Of a stretch of 64,000 bases of DNA, positions 63,455-64,000 are shown piece by piece. This DNA comes from Rhizophlyctis rosea (taxonomy: Eukaryota; Chytridiomycota; Chytridiomycetes; Rhizophlyctidales; Rhizophlyctidaceae): positions 62,001 to 126,000 of the forward strand of contig JADGJC010000043.1 of assembly GCA_027596075.1 (NCBI GenBank), in the 5' to 3' direction. A model generated the notes under the pieces. That model had not been told where the DNA came from. It saw nothing but the letters and a program-made list of their open reading frames with translations, and ran no database searches. Positions within the stretch are counted from its first letter, which is position 1; each line of letters opens with the position of its first letter. A program made the translations under genes and the position numbers.

Positions 63455-64000
63455 ATGAACGTTCGCAGCACTATTCTACGAAGGAAGCACAGTCGTGTCT
63501 TTACTTCCATTCGTACGTTTAGTACGGACAAGTCTATCAACCCATTGGATGGGTTGCGCGTATTAGAGGTCTTTTGACATATCCCGCTCACTTTTCCACA
63601 CAATTCCTACTGACGGCACCACTCCTCAGGTCGGCCAACTCATCGCTGGCCCTTTCGCCGGGTCGCTGCTCGCATACTACGGAGCAGGTATGAGCCAATG
63701 CGGAAACCTTAACGCCTCTTCTAACGCTATCCCCTGCATTGAGCAGAAGTCGTACGCATCACTCCCTGAACTCCTTACGCGTCGCGCATACATAAACTGA
63801 CGGGCCACCTTCTTACCAGATAAAAGTTGAACCACCAAAAAAGGGCGATCCGATTCGCGTGTGGCGGATGGTGGATGATGACGGAGTTTCACCTTGGTTT
63901 AGGTGTGTTTTTGAGGTCTTCCACGCGGGGAACCATGTGTGCGTCCTGAATCTTTGATCACATCAGATCTATGTCTCGAAACAAGAAGAGCATCACCATC
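63455..64000 (+). CDS. CaiB/BaiF family CoA-transferase, mitochondrial (partial)
   Basis: Five exons are visible before the window ends: 63455-63568, 63630-63687, 63747-63751, 63820-63902, 63967 onward. The N-terminus (MNVRSTILRRKHSRVFTSIR) is a mitochondrial-type presequence. The rest matches family III CoA-transferases: NPLDGLRVLEVGQLIAGPFA, LAYYGAEVIKVEPPKKGDP, WFRSMSRNKKSITI. The Glu-Val of GAEVIKVE comes from a 5-nt exon (AAGTC) without which the frame breaks. It resembles SUGCT (succinyl-CoA:glutarate transferase), but the substrate cannot be fixed from the N-terminus. The catalytic Asp lies beyond the window. Confidence 0.85.

Overview
The window is about 64 kb of compact, intron-rich nuclear DNA from a fungus, most likely a flagellated (zoosporic, chytrid-like) one. 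Nearly every gene is cut by many introns of about 50-120 nt with GTAAGT/GTATGT-type donors. The contents combine fungal hallmarks (a White-Collar-1 type LOV photoreceptor, a sphingolipid C9-methyltransferase, a vacuolar alpha-mannosidase) with genes normally kept only by organisms that build cilia (homologues of SPEF2 and CCDC57). The phylum-level placement is inference; I could not run a search.

Layout. 0-2.8 kb has no protein gene I can support, but it holds two spliceosomal RNA genes on the + strand, U5 (about 1407-1530) and U1 (2231-2398), with matching TATA/initiator sequences and a shared A/G-rich element just downstream. 2.8-7 kb: a secreted BBE-like FAD oxidoreductase and choline-phosphate cytidylyltransferase, both on -. 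7-10.5 kb is gene-poor, with a decayed minisatellite and short direct repeats. 10.5-16.4 kb: an F-box protein, a secreted Cys-rich repeat protein, a macro-domain protein and an acidic hypothetical. 16.8-20 kb: a WC-1-like blue-light receptor without a GATA finger. 21.8-25.8 kb: a SPEF2-like central-pair protein that lacks the usual N-terminal half. 26-36 kb: an MFS transporter, an odd intron-containing tRNA, a secreted aspartic protease, phosphopantothenoylcysteine decarboxylase, an NTF2-domain (G3BP/Bre5-like) protein and an ankyrin-like protein with a beta-rich N-terminus. 36.7-44.5 kb: a 31-exon GH38 alpha-mannosidase, divergent from a fused nucleotidyltransferase-like/glucuronokinase protein. 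44.6-52 kb: a Voa1/Ac45-like V-ATPase factor divergent from glutaredoxin 5, a hypothetical protein divergent from CCDC57, then tRNA-Val. 53-59 kb: a secreted Asn-rich protein made by exon-block duplication and a Kelch-TM-SH3 surface protein. 59.6-64 kb: sphingolipid C9-methyltransferase, lipoate octanoyltransferase and the start of a mitochondrial CaiB/BaiF-type CoA-transferase containing a 5-nt micro-exon.

The gene set is mostly housekeeping and secretory rather than one operon-like system. Three functional threads are visible: membrane lipid synthesis (CDP-choline pathway, C9-methylated sphingolipids), cofactor supply (CoA, lipoate, Fe-S clusters) and the flagellum (SPEF2, CCDC57). Gene models were built by hand from splice consensus and reading-frame continuity; frames were checked arithmetically, but single exon borders may be wrong.
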